Assembly (NCBI RefSeq): GCF_014287355.1
Contig: NZ_JACOPE010000001.1
Location: forward strand, 3,038,001-3,102,000
Reading direction: 5' to 3'
Source: Ruminococcus hominis
Lineage (GTDB): Bacteria; Bacillota; Clostridia; Lachnospirales; Lachnospiraceae
Length of the DNA stretch: 64,000 nt
Numbering within the stretch: position 1 is the first letter of the stretch; every line of letters begins with the position of its first letter. This document shows, one piece after another, positions 45,229 through 54,232 of this stretch. The notes under the pieces are model-generated. The model worked only from the letters and a program-made list of their open reading frames with translations. It searched no databases and was not told the DNA's origin. The position numbers and the translations under genes are program-made.

Positions 45229-46697
45229 TAATTCAATTCTTGAAACAAACCTTTTAATGTCGGGTAAATCTGTCTGAATTTCTGATAACGCTCTTCATAT
45301 TTTGCTACCAGTTCTGCATCCGGTTCCACCGTATCTACAATTTTCACAAGCTTCTCTGTTGCTTCTTCAACGCTTGCAAATTCTTTGCAGCCTACCGCTG
45401 CCAAAATCGCTCCGCCATATCCAGGACCTTCTTCGCTTTCAATGACATCCACCTTCAAATTCATTACATTTGCAACAATCTTTTTCCAAAGCGGACTCTT
45501 TGCTCCGCCTCCGCAAATTTTTGTACGCTCAATCTGGATTCCAAGACTTCTCGCCACTTCCAAAGAATCACGTAACCCAAATGCAACACCTTCCAGAACT
45601 GCCTGTGTCATATCCTCTCTTGTTGTATCCATTGTCATTCCGATAAATGTTGCTCTTGCCTTTGGATCATTGTGCGGTGAACGCTCTCCCATCAAATATG
45701 GAAGATAAAACACCTTGTTTTCTCCAAGTTTACGAATCTGTTCCTGCTCTTTTGCATATTCTTTTGTCTTCAGAATCTCATCCATCCACCATTTATTACA
45801 AGATGCCGCACTTAGCATACATCCCATCAAATGATAGTAACCATCTGCATGGTCGAATGAATGTAAGGCGTTATGTTCATCTACCCCGAATTTCTTGCTG
45901 GAAATAAAAATGGTTCCTGATGTTCCAAGAGAAATATTACATCTTCCTTCTCCAACCGTTCCTGTTCCAACCGCCGCTGCTGCATTATCTCCTGCTCCTG
46001 CAATCACTTTCACACTCGACGGGATTCCAAGCTCTTCTGCAATCTCTGGTTTCACATTTCCGACCACTTCATAACTCTCATATAGTGTCGGAAGCTGTTC
46101 CTCTTTTACATTACAGATTTCCAACATCTCTTTTGACCAGCATTTGTGCTCTACATCAAGTAACAACATACCGGATGCATCTGAATAGTCTGTGCAGTGA
46201 ACACCGCTTAACACATATGCAAGATAATCTTTTGGTAACATAATCTTGTTGATCTTTGCAAAATTCTCCGGTTCCTGTTCTTTCAGCCAAAGAATCTTCG
46301 GTGCTGTAAATCCTGCAAATGCAATGTTTGCCGTATATTTTGAAAGCTTATCCTTTCCGATCACTTCGTTCAGATAATCTGTCTCTTTTGTTGTTCTTCC
46401 ATCATTCCATAAAATTGCCGGACGGATCACTTCATCATTCTCATCTAACACAACCAGTCCGTGCATCTGTCCGCCAAAGCTGATTCCTGCAATCTGGCTC
46501 TTGTCCGCGTCTGCGATCAATTCTTTGATCCCTGCCAGTGACTGCTCTTTCCAGTCCTGCGGATTCTGTTCCGACCAGCCCGGATGTGGAAAACTAAGCG
46601 GATATTCTTTTGAAACAATATTATGAATTTTTCCCTTTTCATCCATCAACAATAACTTTACTGCCGATGTTCCAAGATCTACTCCTATATATAACAT
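45228..46697 (-). CDS. xylB: Xylulokinase-type FGGY sugar kinase
   Basis: 489 residues. DLGTSAVKLLLMDEKG at residues 6-21 (phosphate 1 motif), PGWSEQNPQDW, GISFGGQMHGLV with the catalytic Asp region after ILWNDGR, and the ATP motif ICGGGAKSPLWKKI near residue 390. Matches xylulokinase, but with no xylA nearby and a FucI-like isomerase upstream the true substrate could be another ketose. Last gene of the isomerase/kinase cluster. Confidence 0.88.
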   Translation of the reverse strand: MLYIGVDLGTSAVKLLLMDEKGKIHNIVSKEYPLSFPHPGWSEQNPQDWKEQSLAGIKELIADADKSQIAGISFGGQMHGLVVLDENDEVIRPAILWNDGRTTKETDYLNEVIGKDKLSKYTANIAFAGFTAPKILWLKEQEPENFAKINKIMLPKDYLAYVLSGVHCTDYSDASGMLLLDVEHKCWSKEMLEICNVKEEQLPTLYESYEVVGNVKPEIAEELGIPSSVKVIAGAGDNAAAAVGTGTVGEGRCNISLGTSGTIFISSKKFGVDEHNALHSFDHADGYYHLMGCMLSAASCNKWWMDEILKTKEYAKEQEQIRKLGENKVFYLPYLMGERSPHNDPKARATFIGMTMDTTREDMTQAVLEGVAFGLRDSLEVARSLGIQIERTKICGGGAKSPLWKKIVANVMNLKVDVIESEEGPGYGGAILAAVGCKEFASVEEATEKLVKIVDTVEPDAELVAKYEERYQKFRQIYPTLKGLFQELN

Positions 46698-46718
46698 AAT
46701 CTAAAAATCCTTTCTTTA

Positions 46719-46812
46719 CCTAAACGCTTAGCAAGGTCTTTTCGAGCTTAGCGTTTAGGTATACCTCGGCATCAGACGAGGGCTTTTCGAGTCGATGTCC
46801 AAGCGTGTTTCC
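46719..46812. repeat. 94-bp hairpin repeat, single copy
   Basis: Same family as the tandem array at 49076-49382. It begins CCTAAACGCT and holds AGCGTTTAGG as a perfect 10-bp-arm hairpin, then a CATCAGACGAG/CGAGTCGATG part. It fills the gap between the isomerase and kinase genes. Confidence 0.85.
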
Positions 46813-46826
46813 GCACCATTTATATC

Positions 46827-48311
46827 CTATGCCCAAGGATTCTCTGTTGGGTAGCGTACTCCTGCCGGCTGATTATATCCGATTTCTTCTACCGGCACAC
46901 CAATATATTTGAATACTTCAAATAATGCTTTTCCGTAGTTACCGAATGCAACTGCTCCGTGATGTGGGAAATTCTTCTCAATCAGTACATGACGATAAAA
47001 TCTTCCCATTTCCGGAATCGCAAATACACCGATTGCTCCAAATGAACGGCTTGCTACAGGAAGTACTTCACCCTGAGCTATGTATGCACGAAGTTTGTTA
47101 TCTGATGTACTCTGCAGGCGATAGAATGTAATATTTCCAGGCACAATATCTCCTTCCAATGTTCCCTGTGTCACTTCTTCCGGCAATGCTCTCGCCATAA
47201 TAAGCTGATATCTCATTTCACAGAACGATAATTTACTTGATGCTGTGTTTCCACAATGGAATCCCATAAATGTATCTTTGTGCGTGTAAGGGAATTTTCC
47301 TTCAATATCTTCTTTGTACATATCTGCAGGCACGTTGTTGTTAATATCAAGCAATGTAACTGTGTCCTGACTTACAACGGTTCCTATGAATTCACTCAAT
47401 GCTCCGTAAATATCAACCTCGCAGGATACAGGGATTCCCTGTGCTGTCAGACGGCTGTTTACATAACATGGTACAAAACCAAACTGTGTCTGGAATGCAG
47501 GCCAGCATTTTCCTGCAATCGCAACATATTTACGATATCCTCTGTGTTCCTTAATCCAGTCTTTTAATGTCAATTCATACTGTGCAAGCTTTGGAAGAAC
47601 TTCCGGTTTTTTATTACCTTCTCCAAGCTCTTCTTCCATCTCTTTTACGATTGCAGGGATTCTCTCGTCTCCTTCATGTTTGTTGAATGCCTCAAACAAA
47701 TCAAGTTCTGAATTTTCTTCAATCTCAACACCAAGATTATATAACTGCTGGATTGGAGCATTACATGCAAGGAAATTCAGCGGACGTGGTCCAAAGCTGA
47801 TAATCTTCAAATCATTTAATCCGATGATCGCACGTGCGATTGGACGGAACTCAGCAATCATGTCAGCACACTCTTCTGCTGTTCCGATTGGATACTCCGG
47901 AATATATGCTTTGATATTTCTCAATTTCAAATTATAACTTGCATTGAGCATTCCACAGTAAGCATCTCCTCTTCCCTGAATCAGATTGTCTCCTGTCTCC
48001 TCTGCTGCTGCAACAAACATCTTTGGTCCTTCAAAATGTTTTGCAAGTAATGTCTCTGCAATCTCCGGTCCAAAGTTTCCAAGATATACAACCAACGCAT
48101 TACATCCTTGGGCTTTAATATCTTCCAATGCCTGTACCATATGGATTTCACTCTCTACGATGCAGATTGGACATTCGTAAATGTCAGCCTCTCCATATTT
48201 TGCTTTATACGCATTCATAAGTGCTGCTCTTCTATTTACAGATAAGCTCTCCGGGAAACAATCTCTACTTACTGCTACAACTCCGATTTTCAATTCTGGC
48301 ATATTACTCAT
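46827..48311 (-). CDS. L-fucose/L-arabinose isomerase family protein
   Basis: 494 residues. N-terminal half is the Rossmann-like region of fucose-isomerase-type enzymes (KIGVVAVSRDCFPESLSV, GCNALVVYLGNFGPE), C-terminal half the metal-binding isomerase core with SCEVDIYGALSEFIG (Glu/Asp ligands) and TFMGFHCGNTASSKL. It should interconvert an aldose and a ketose with a divalent metal. Together with the kinase and DUF4867 protein it suggests use of fucose, D-arabinose or a related sugar. Confidence 0.85.
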   Translation of the reverse strand: MSNMPELKIGVVAVSRDCFPESLSVNRRAALMNAYKAKYGEADIYECPICIVESEIHMVQALEDIKAQGCNALVVYLGNFGPEIAETLLAKHFEGPKMFVAAAEETGDNLIQGRGDAYCGMLNASYNLKLRNIKAYIPEYPIGTAEECADMIAEFRPIARAIIGLNDLKIISFGPRPLNFLACNAPIQQLYNLGVEIEENSELDLFEAFNKHEGDERIPAIVKEMEEELGEGNKKPEVLPKLAQYELTLKDWIKEHRGYRKYVAIAGKCWPAFQTQFGFVPCYVNSRLTAQGIPVSCEVDIYGALSEFIGTVVSQDTVTLLDINNNVPADMYKEDIEGKFPYTHKDTFMGFHCGNTASSKLSFCEMRYQLIMARALPEEVTQGTLEGDIVPGNITFYRLQSTSDNKLRAYIAQGEVLPVASRSFGAIGVFAIPEMGRFYRHVLIEKNFPHHGAVAFGNYGKALFEVFKYIGVPVEEIGYNQPAGVRYPTENPWA

Positions 48312-48442
48312 CTTTTATACCAACCTTTCTTTTTGTTTTATATCTGTTATATTTTCTCATTATTTTCGTTCCTGGTTTCATTCGCCATACAAATAGCCGG
48401 CGGTTTTCCACACACTCCGTGAATCTCAAACAAGTTATTCAC

Positions 48443-49057
48443 TTACAATGTGATATTTTCACCTTGTAATCCACAAAATGCACCTTCGATTCCTGCTTCT
48501 TCATGTGCGATCAGCCATTTATTCTTTGCTGTAATCAGCTTATCTTCCCCATTCTCTCCAATAGGAAATGTAAGCTCTGTATTCGTTCCAGCTGGAAGAA
48601 CTACAACACAACGGAATCCGCCTTCTACTGCCGTACATGGTGCATAATGCAATGTTGTTGCATACATTTCCACTACTGTCCCAGCCGGAACATAAAATGC
48701 TTCTACAAGAGAAGTATCATATGTAAAATCCTCTTTTACATCCTGCTGTGAACCAAGCAATAAAATCATATCTGTAACTGCAATATTAATCTCTGATGAG
48801 CGGTGATACTCCAATGCATTTAACTTGTTATTATCGCCGTTGCAATACCCTATCTGAATCGGCAATCCACCATAAGCACGATTCTGGAATGCTTCTGCTT
48901 CCGGAAGTGCTTCCATCTCTTCTACAGATGGCACATATATGACCTCTTTCGGAAGTGGGGTATGCTCCATTTCTTTTAAGATTCTGTCGATTGAATACCC
49001 TTCCAGAACCCGTCCATATTTTCCAAATGACGCATCTGTAATTTTCTGTATCTCCAT
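48443..49057 (-). CDS. DUF4867 cupin-like protein
   Basis: 204 residues; beta-rich C-terminal half with LNALEYHRSSEINIAVTDM and AFYVPAGTVVEMYATTLHYAPC, which place His and Glu residues as in cupin metal sites. DUF4867 genes typically accompany sugar isomerase/kinase genes; a sugar-binding or epimerase role is possible. The ribosome site GGAGG is directly next to the 97-bp repeat array, so the array forms the mRNA leader if transcription starts upstream. Confidence 0.75.
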   Translation of the reverse strand: MEIQKITDASFGKYGRVLEGYSIDRILKEMEHTPLPKEVIYVPSVEEMEALPEAEAFQNRAYGGLPIQIGYCNGDNNKLNALEYHRSSEINIAVTDMILLLGSQQDVKEDFTYDTSLVEAFYVPAGTVVEMYATTLHYAPCTAVEGGFRCVVVLPAGTNTELTFPIGENGEDKLITAKNKWLIAHEEAGIEGAFCGLQGENITL

Positions 49058-49075
49058 GATTTTGGTTCCTCCTTA

Positions 49076-49382
49076 CCTAAACGCTTTGCGAGGTCTTTTC
49101 GAGCTTAGCGTTTAGGTACACTTCGGCATCAGACGAGGTCTTTTCGAGTCGATGTCCGAATGTGTTTCCTTACCTAAACGCTTCGCGAAGTCTTTTTGAG
49201 CTTAGCGTTTAGGTACACTTCGGCATCAGACGAGGTCTTTTCGAGTCGATGTCCGAATGTGTTTCCTTACCTAAACGCTTCGCGAAGTCTTTTTGAGCTT
49301 AGCGTTTAGGTACACTTCGGCATCAGACGAGGTCTTTTCGAGTCGATGTCCGAAAGTGTTTCCTTACCTAAACGCTTTGCGA
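49076..49382. repeat. 97-bp tandem hairpin array, three full copies and a stub
   Basis: Copies at 49076-49172, 49173-49269 and 49270-49366 (exactly 97 bp each), then 16 bp of a fourth. Every copy opens with CCTAAACGCT, closes that hairpin with AGCGTTTAGG, and carries CGGCATCAGACGAGGTCTTT. The two right-hand copies are nearly identical; the leftmost shows the most differences. Confidence 0.92.
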
Positions 49383-49651
49383 TCTCCTGTACTTTCAATA
49401 TAACAAGATTTTGCAGCTTCTTCGACCAAATACTTATCCAATGTATGGCACTTTTTTGTCTTTTTTGTGTTTTAGTCACGATATTGTCCATGCGTAAAAT
49501 TGTTATTTAGTTCACGACAATTCCAAGCAAGAAAAAGACTATGCACTCCTGCTCAGCTTCGTCGGGCAAGCCCGACTCCAATTCGCTAGATTGCATAGTC
49601 TTTTTCTTACTTTGTGTCGTATCGTAATTAAGGATTTACTTTTCTGGGATC

Positions 49652-49970
49652 TGATGCATCTATATCCTGGGTTTATTTGCTGTTGCAGATGCTTTTTTGA
49701 CAACTGATGTATCTGCAAGACCTGATATTCACTGTTGCAGATGCTTTTTTTGAGATTGATGTATCTGCAACTTGCTTTTCTTCGAACTTGCAGATACTTT
49801 TAAGCCTGCCTATCATGTACAATTGTATCTACATCTTGCCTTTTCTGGGATTTAAAGATACTCCCTTCGCAAATTTTGCATCTACATCCCACGTTTTTGA
49901 TAACGTGCAGATGCTCTCCATCAAAATTTTGCATCTTCAATGCTCTAAAATCCACTATCGCAGATATTGT
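49652..49970. repeat. Degenerate tandem repeat of about 53 bp, six units
   Basis: TTGCAGAT or close variants at 49683, 49735, 49788, 49852, 49905 and 49958, alternating with GATGTATCTGCAA-like segments at 49652, 49706, 49758, 49874 and 49927. Neighbouring halves (ATCTGCAA, TTGCAGAT) can pair. Confidence 0.65.
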
Positions 49971-49986
49971 CGCTCAATATCCTTTG

Positions 49987-50275
49987 TTGCTATTTACTTC
50001 ACAACTTGAGTCAATACATTACTTGCAAAAAATTGATATAAGAAATTCGAGCGAATATGAAATGGGCGCTGGTGACACTTAGAGCGTAAATTTTTGCGTT
50101 AATGAATTTGAACGAACGTGTTTGAAGCTGCGTAGCAGCAAATTTGAGTTCAAATTCATTTGCTTTTAGCAAAAATTTACGCTCTTATGTGTCTCCCGCT
50201 CATAGAATCTGAGCAAGAATTCTTATATCAATTTTTTGTAAGGAACGTATTGCCACTTAGTGAACTAAATAGCAA
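49987..50275. repeat. Long imperfect palindrome (289 bp)
   Basis: Nested arms from outside in: TTGCTATTTACTTCAC/GTGAACTAAATAGCAA, CAAAAAATTGATATAAGAA (50026-50044)/complement (50220-50238), GGTGACAC/GTGTCTCC, AGAGCGTAAATTTTTGC (50081-50097)/complement (50169-50185), GAATTTGAAC/GTTCAAATTC, and a GCTGC-GTA-GCAGC tip. Confidence 0.85.
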
Positions 50276-50305
50276 TTTCACACAAGGCCCCTATATCCTC
50301 ATCAC

Positions 50306-51151
50306 TCACGAATCCTCTCGAAATCCTGCCCTGCGATACTCACTCGGCAGCACTCCATACTTCTTCCGAAACGCCTTCGCCAGTGCTTTACTGTTCGGAA
50401 ACCCATTGTTCAACGCAATCTCACTAATCGTATGCTCCGTGTTCGTCAGCTCCTGATATGCATACTGCACCCGGATACTCTGCAGATAACTCTTATAATT
50501 GATTCCTGCATATTTCTGGAACATTCTTGACAAATAAGTCGGCGAATAACCAAAGATTTCGGCCAGTGTTTCCAATGAAAGTTCTTCTGTATAATGATCT
50601 TTTATGTATGCAGTGATGGTTGATAATCGTGTCAGTTTCTTGTTTCGCTTTAACATGTCCTGGTCGACATCCAGCTCACGATATTTTGTAACTAACAAAT
50701 AGAGAAGCATGTAATAATAGCTTTTCACCTTCATCTCATATCCACTTTGTTTGCCAAGATATGCGTCGTACATTTTCCAGATCAACTCCATGACCTTCTC
50801 ATCTTGCACGGTAGAATCATGTGTAAAGCGAATGAACTGCTCGCCTGTAAAATAATCTTCAAAAGTTTTTAATGGCATTTGAAGAACAACTGTCTGATTC
50901 TTCTCTTGCGCATCAATAGAATGTATCTCATTAGAATTGACAAGCATGAATTCTCCAGCCTCAAGCGGATGTTTCTCTTCATTGATATAAAAAGTTAATC
51001 CACCCTCATATACTGCAAATATCTCAATCGAGCGATGCCAATGTTTATCTCTGAAATAATTTCCCTGACTTCCTTCAAACAAAAACATTTTAAATGGTAA
51101 ATCTTCATTTGGTACAATCAATTCATGGCTATACTTTTCCGTATTATTCAA
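50306..51151 (-). CDS. AraC-family transcriptional regulator
   Basis: 281 residues: N-terminal cupin sensing domain (HWHRSIEIFAVYEGGLTFYI, EAGEFMLVNSNEIHSI) and C-terminal double helix-turn-helix (LSLETLAEIFGYSPTYLSRMF; ISEIALNNGFPNSKALAKAF). Likely regulates the adjacent DUF4867-isomerase-kinase cluster in response to the sugar, although the palindromic block separates them. Confidence 0.9.
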   Translation of the reverse strand: MNNTEKYSHELIVPNEDLPFKMFLFEGSQGNYFRDKHWHRSIEIFAVYEGGLTFYINEEKHPLEAGEFMLVNSNEIHSIDAQEKNQTVVLQMPLKTFEDYFTGEQFIRFTHDSTVQDEKVMELIWKMYDAYLGKQSGYEMKVKSYYYMLLYLLVTKYRELDVDQDMLKRNKKLTRLSTITAYIKDHYTEELSLETLAEIFGYSPTYLSRMFQKYAGINYKSYLQSIRVQYAYQELTNTEHTISEIALNNGFPNSKALAKAFRKKYGVLPSEYRRAGFREDS

Positions 51152-51193
51152 CCTTATCTACCTTCTTTTTCTGCCATATCATTTCCTGTGTTT

Positions 51194-52120
51194 CTAATTT
51201 AAGAAGTTCTGTATAATAACATTTTCAGCCTCTTCTTCTGTCAGACCAAGTGTACGCAATTTTAACAGCTGCTCATCGTTAATTCGACCGATTGCCGCTT
51301 CATGGATAATCGCTGCATTCAAATTACGTGCTCTGATTTCTGGAATTGAGCCGACTTCTGCATCATCCATAATAATAGAATCGCACTGAATATGTGCCTG
51401 ACATTTATTATTTCCAACAGCCTTTGGATGAAATGTCTGGACAGATCTGCCTTTTCCAACTGAACGGGAAATAATCTGTGCGGAACTGTCTTCTCCGTTT
51501 AATCTCACTTCTATATTCGATTCTGCTGTCTGCTCTCCTTCTGTCATAAGACGTTCTGTCACATACAACTTTGCGTCTTTTTCCATTTCCACCATTGTCT
51601 CGCGGACTGTCGAATCAACGCCTTTTATCTGGGCTGTATCCAATGTAAATACAGAATTTTCTCCTATATAAATATTAGTAACAGGATTTAAAACTTTTCC
51701 TCCCGTACCATTTCCCTCACCATAATGCTTTTCCTCATATCGTACATTTGCATTCTTTCCAACATGGAATGTATGGATTCCGTCATGGCGGCTCTCATTA
51801 CATCCGCTATTGTGGATTCCGCATCCTGCTACGATCGACACATCTGCACCGTCTTCGATATAAAAATCATTATAAACAAGATCTGTCATTCCAGATACAC
51901 TGACAACAACAGGAATATAAACTACCTCGCCTTTTGTTTCTCCATCGATATAAATGTTTATTCCCGGTTTATCCTCTTTCTTTTTTATCTTAATATGTTC
52001 GCTGTCTCCATGACATATTGATGTTCCGTTTTGACGCAGATTGAAAGCTCCGCTTTGACTAAACTTGTTATCGTTAATAACATTCAATACTTCTTCTGTA
52101 ACCTGATCTAACTTTACCAT
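51194..52120 (-). CDS. SufB/SufD-like scaffold protein of a minimal SUF system
   Basis: 308 residues of right-handed beta-helix type (SufBD core): IPVVVSVSGMTDLVYNDFYIEDGADVSIV in part, HNSGCNESRHDGIHTFHVG, and the conserved C-terminal RARNLNAAIIHEAAIGRINDEQLLKL. With only a SufC partner, this is the two-gene SmsCB-like layout known from anaerobes. Assembles Fe-S clusters in the cytosol. Confidence 0.88.
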   Translation of the reverse strand: MVKLDQVTEEVLNVINDNKFSQSGAFNLRQNGTSICHGDSEHIKIKKKEDKPGINIYIDGETKGEVVYIPVVVSVSGMTDLVYNDFYIEDGADVSIVAGCGIHNSGCNESRHDGIHTFHVGKNANVRYEEKHYGEGNGTGGKVLNPVTNIYIGENSVFTLDTAQIKGVDSTVRETMVEMEKDAKLYVTERLMTEGEQTAESNIEVRLNGEDSSAQIISRSVGKGRSVQTFHPKAVGNNKCQAHIQCDSIIMDDAEVGSIPEIRARNLNAAIIHEAAIGRINDEQLLKLRTLGLTEEEAENVIIQNFLN

Positions 52121-52124
52121 CCGT

Positions 52125-52868
52125 CTATGCTCTCCTTTCTCTGTTTTCTGCGCAGTTATGACACTTTTGAACTCCGTTTAGATACGGAAGAACATCTTCT
52201 CTTTTGCCTATTTTTTTAATCTCTCCATCGTCGATGATCATAATACGGTCTGCCATATCAATGATTTTTTCCTGATGTGAGATTACGATCAGACTCTGCT
52301 TCTTTTCTTTATGCATCTCTTCGAATTTCTGTATTAACATTGAAAAGCTCCACAAATCTATTCCTGCTTCCGGCTCATCGAAAATACATAATTCATGGTC
52401 TTTTGCCAGCACCGATGCAATCTCGATTCGCTTCATCTCTCCACCAGAAAGAGTCCCGTCTATCTGACGCTCTACATACTCTTCTGCGCATAATCCTACT
52501 GCAGTAAGCAAATCACAGCATTCATCAATTGACAGACTTCTTCCTGCTGCCAATGTAAGAAGCTTGGAAACAGGCATTCCTTTGAATCTTGGTGGCTGCT
52601 GGAATGCATATCCGATTCCTGCATTTGCCCGATGATTAATATCATAATCTGTAATATCCTGCTCATTCAGCATGATTTTTCCACTATCTGCCTTTTCAAT
52701 TCCTATCAATGTTTTCGCCAACGTAGATTTTCCACCACCATTTGGTCCGGTAATCACTAACATCTCCCCATCATCTACATGAAATGAAATATCATTGAGA
52801 AGACATTTTCGACTCCCATTATCATTTACATATAATGTTAAATTTTCTGCTTTTAACACTTTCCTCAC
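52125..52868 (-). CDS. SufC-like Fe-S assembly ATPase
   Basis: 247 residues, ABC ATPase: Walker A GPNGGGKST, Q-loop YAFQQPPRFKG, signature LSGGEMKR, Walker B CIFDEPEAGID, H-loop ISHQE. Starts the two-gene operon and is 4 bp ahead of the SufB-like gene. No sufS, sufU or sufE is present in the window. Confidence 0.9.
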   Translation of the reverse strand: MRKVLKAENLTLYVNDNGSRKCLLNDISFHVDDGEMLVITGPNGGGKSTLAKTLIGIEKADSGKIMLNEQDITDYDINHRANAGIGYAFQQPPRFKGMPVSKLLTLAAGRSLSIDECCDLLTAVGLCAEEYVERQIDGTLSGGEMKRIEIASVLAKDHELCIFDEPEAGIDLWSFSMLIQKFEEMHKEKKQSLIVISHQEKIIDMADRIMIIDDGEIKKIGKREDVLPYLNGVQKCHNCAENRERRA

Positions 52869-52885
52869 CTCGTATAATTTTATTT

Positions 52886-52901
52886 AGGAAAACACTTTCC
52901 T
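52886..52901. promoter_or_regulatory. AGGAAAACACTTTCCT motif, copy 2, upstream of sufC-like gene
   Basis: Identical to 33369-33384; both are followed by AT-N-TATAAAAA. It is 17 bp upstream of the sufC start, so it may be a leader hairpin or operator of the Fe-S operon. Confidence 0.4.
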
Positions 52902-52912
52902 GATATATAAAA

Positions 52913-52944
52913 AAAGCCTGAGAAACTTAGCATTTCCAGGCTTT
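52913..52944 (-). terminator. Terminator after tRNA-Cys
   Basis: AAAGCCTG pairs with CAGGCTTT, and on the minus strand a run of seven T follows. Confidence 0.75.
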
Positions 52945-52952
52945 ATAGATAA

Positions 52953-53024
52953 AAGGCACAGATCGGATTTGAACCGATGAATCAGGGTGTTGCAGACCCA
53001 CGCCTTACCACTTGGCTACTGCGC
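52953..53024 (-). tRNA. tRNA-Cys (GCA)
   Basis: Acceptor GGCGCAG/CTGTGCC, D arm with AGCCAAGTGGTAAGGC, anticodon loop CTGCAAC giving GCA, T arm GGTTCAAATCC, discriminator T; CCA not encoded. The flanking genes make Fe-S clusters and cysteine. Confidence 0.95.
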
Positions 53025-53169
53025 CTCACTATATAGATATGGTATCCATAACTGTTTTATATTATACCAAGTATTTTTAGTGGAGTCAAATAAATTTTTG
53101 TTTTATTTTGCAGGAGATTTTCTCTTTTGCACAAAATCTTCTCAGAAAGAAGAAAAAATGCCGCTCTTT

Positions 53170-54207
53170 TTACAGAACAGCATCTCCTCTTTCATTTACC
53201 AGTTGATAACCTACAGATTCTATCCTCTTATCCAGACACTCTCTGCATTCTGCTGCCTCTTCTCCGGTGCAGATCTTGTTATCATATAAATCATATTGTT
53301 TTCTTGTCTTTAGGGGCGACAAATTTGGCATTACAACATTTGCTCCTGCCAAGAGTCCCTTTTCTCTTCCTTGCGGATCCATTGTTCCAAGAGCTGTCGT
53401 TGCCGGAAGCAATACTGTCGGCAGTAAAATACGAATTACAGACAGTAAAAATAATGTTTTCTCCACACTTCCCGCTGATTTTTCAGCAAAACAGGTGTCA
53501 TGATGCGGAATAAACGGACCGATGCCTACCATCTGTGGCTGTAACTCCTGCAAAAATAATAAATCTTCTGCCAAAGTTTCCACGCTCTGTCCCGGAGAGC
53601 CTACCATAAATCCTGCTCCCACCTGGTATCCTAATTTCTTCAAATCATACAAACATTGTTTTCTATTTGCAAGACTCATCTCTGCCGGATGCAATACTCC
53701 ATAATGTTGTTCATCCGCAGTCTCATGACGAAGCAGGTAGCGGTCCGCCCCTGCTTCTTTATAAGCTTTATAACTTTCATAAGATTTTTCTCCTACTGAA
53801 AGTGTTACTGCACATTCCGGATATAAGGTCTTGATTCTGCGAATAATCTCCACCAGTTTTGCATCCGTGTACCAGACATCTTCCCCGCCTTGCAGAACAA
53901 ATGTCCGAAAGCCTAATTCATAACCATTCTCACAGCATGCCAGGATATCCTCCTGCGATAAACGAAATCGTTTTGCATTTTTATTACTTCTTCGAATCCC
54001 ACAATAGTAACAATCGTTTTTACAATGGTTTGTAAATTCAATCAGCCCTCTTGTAAATACCTTCGTTCCATAATAGTGTTTTCTTAACCTGATGGCCTCT
54101 TCTTTTAGAAGCTCTCGGATATCCGGATCATCCTGCTGTTTTAAAATTTCTATAAACTCTTCTTTTGTTAATTTTTGACGCTGGATTAATTTATCTACCG
54201 CCTTCAT
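53170..54207 (-). CDS. hydE: [FeFe]-hydrogenase H-cluster radical SAM maturase HydE
   Basis: 345 residues. Radical SAM CX3CX2C with C62, C66 and C69 in HCKNDCYYCGIRRSN, preceded by GLIEFTN, which is typical of HydE. TFVLQGGEDVWYT and GAGFMVGSPGQSVETLAEDL follow. Helps build the diiron subcluster of [FeFe] hydrogenase. HydF, HydG and the hydrogenase are elsewhere. Biotin synthase was considered but the motif context fits HydE. Confidence 0.88.
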   Translation of the reverse strand: MKAVDKLIQRQKLTKEEFIEILKQQDDPDIRELLKEEAIRLRKHYYGTKVFTRGLIEFTNHCKNDCYYCGIRRSNKNAKRFRLSQEDILACCENGYELGFRTFVLQGGEDVWYTDAKLVEIIRRIKTLYPECAVTLSVGEKSYESYKAYKEAGADRYLLRHETADEQHYGVLHPAEMSLANRKQCLYDLKKLGYQVGAGFMVGSPGQSVETLAEDLLFLQELQPQMVGIGPFIPHHDTCFAEKSAGSVEKTLFLLSVIRILLPTVLLPATTALGTMDPQGREKGLLAGANVVMPNLSPLKTRKQYDLYDNKICTGEEAAECRECLDKRIESVGYQLVNERGDAVL

Positions 54208-54232
54208 ATTTCCCCCAAATTTTTATCTATTC

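Larger units (their letters stand above)
49500..50275. repeat. Palindrome-rich non-coding block with 16-bp terminal inverted repeats
   Basis: TTGTTATTTAGTTCAC (49500-49515) and GTGAACTAAATAGCAA (50260-50275) are inverted repeats with one mismatch. Inside lie (1) a hairpin with arms AAGAAAAAGACTATGCA (49529-49545) and its complement (49592-49608) enclosing GTCGGGCAAGCCCGAC; (2) six degenerate repeats of about 53 bp between 49652 and 49970; (3) a near-palindrome of almost 290 bp, 49987-50275. No credible reading frame. Confidence 0.8.

Noticed and set aside
45228..48311. Standard xylose operon
   Set aside because: No xylA; the isomerase is of the fucose/arabinose type, so a xylose assignment would be a guess.
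49076..49382. CRISPR or VNTR inside a gene
   Set aside because: The 97-bp units are contiguous with no unique spacers, and no reading frame of merit runs through them.
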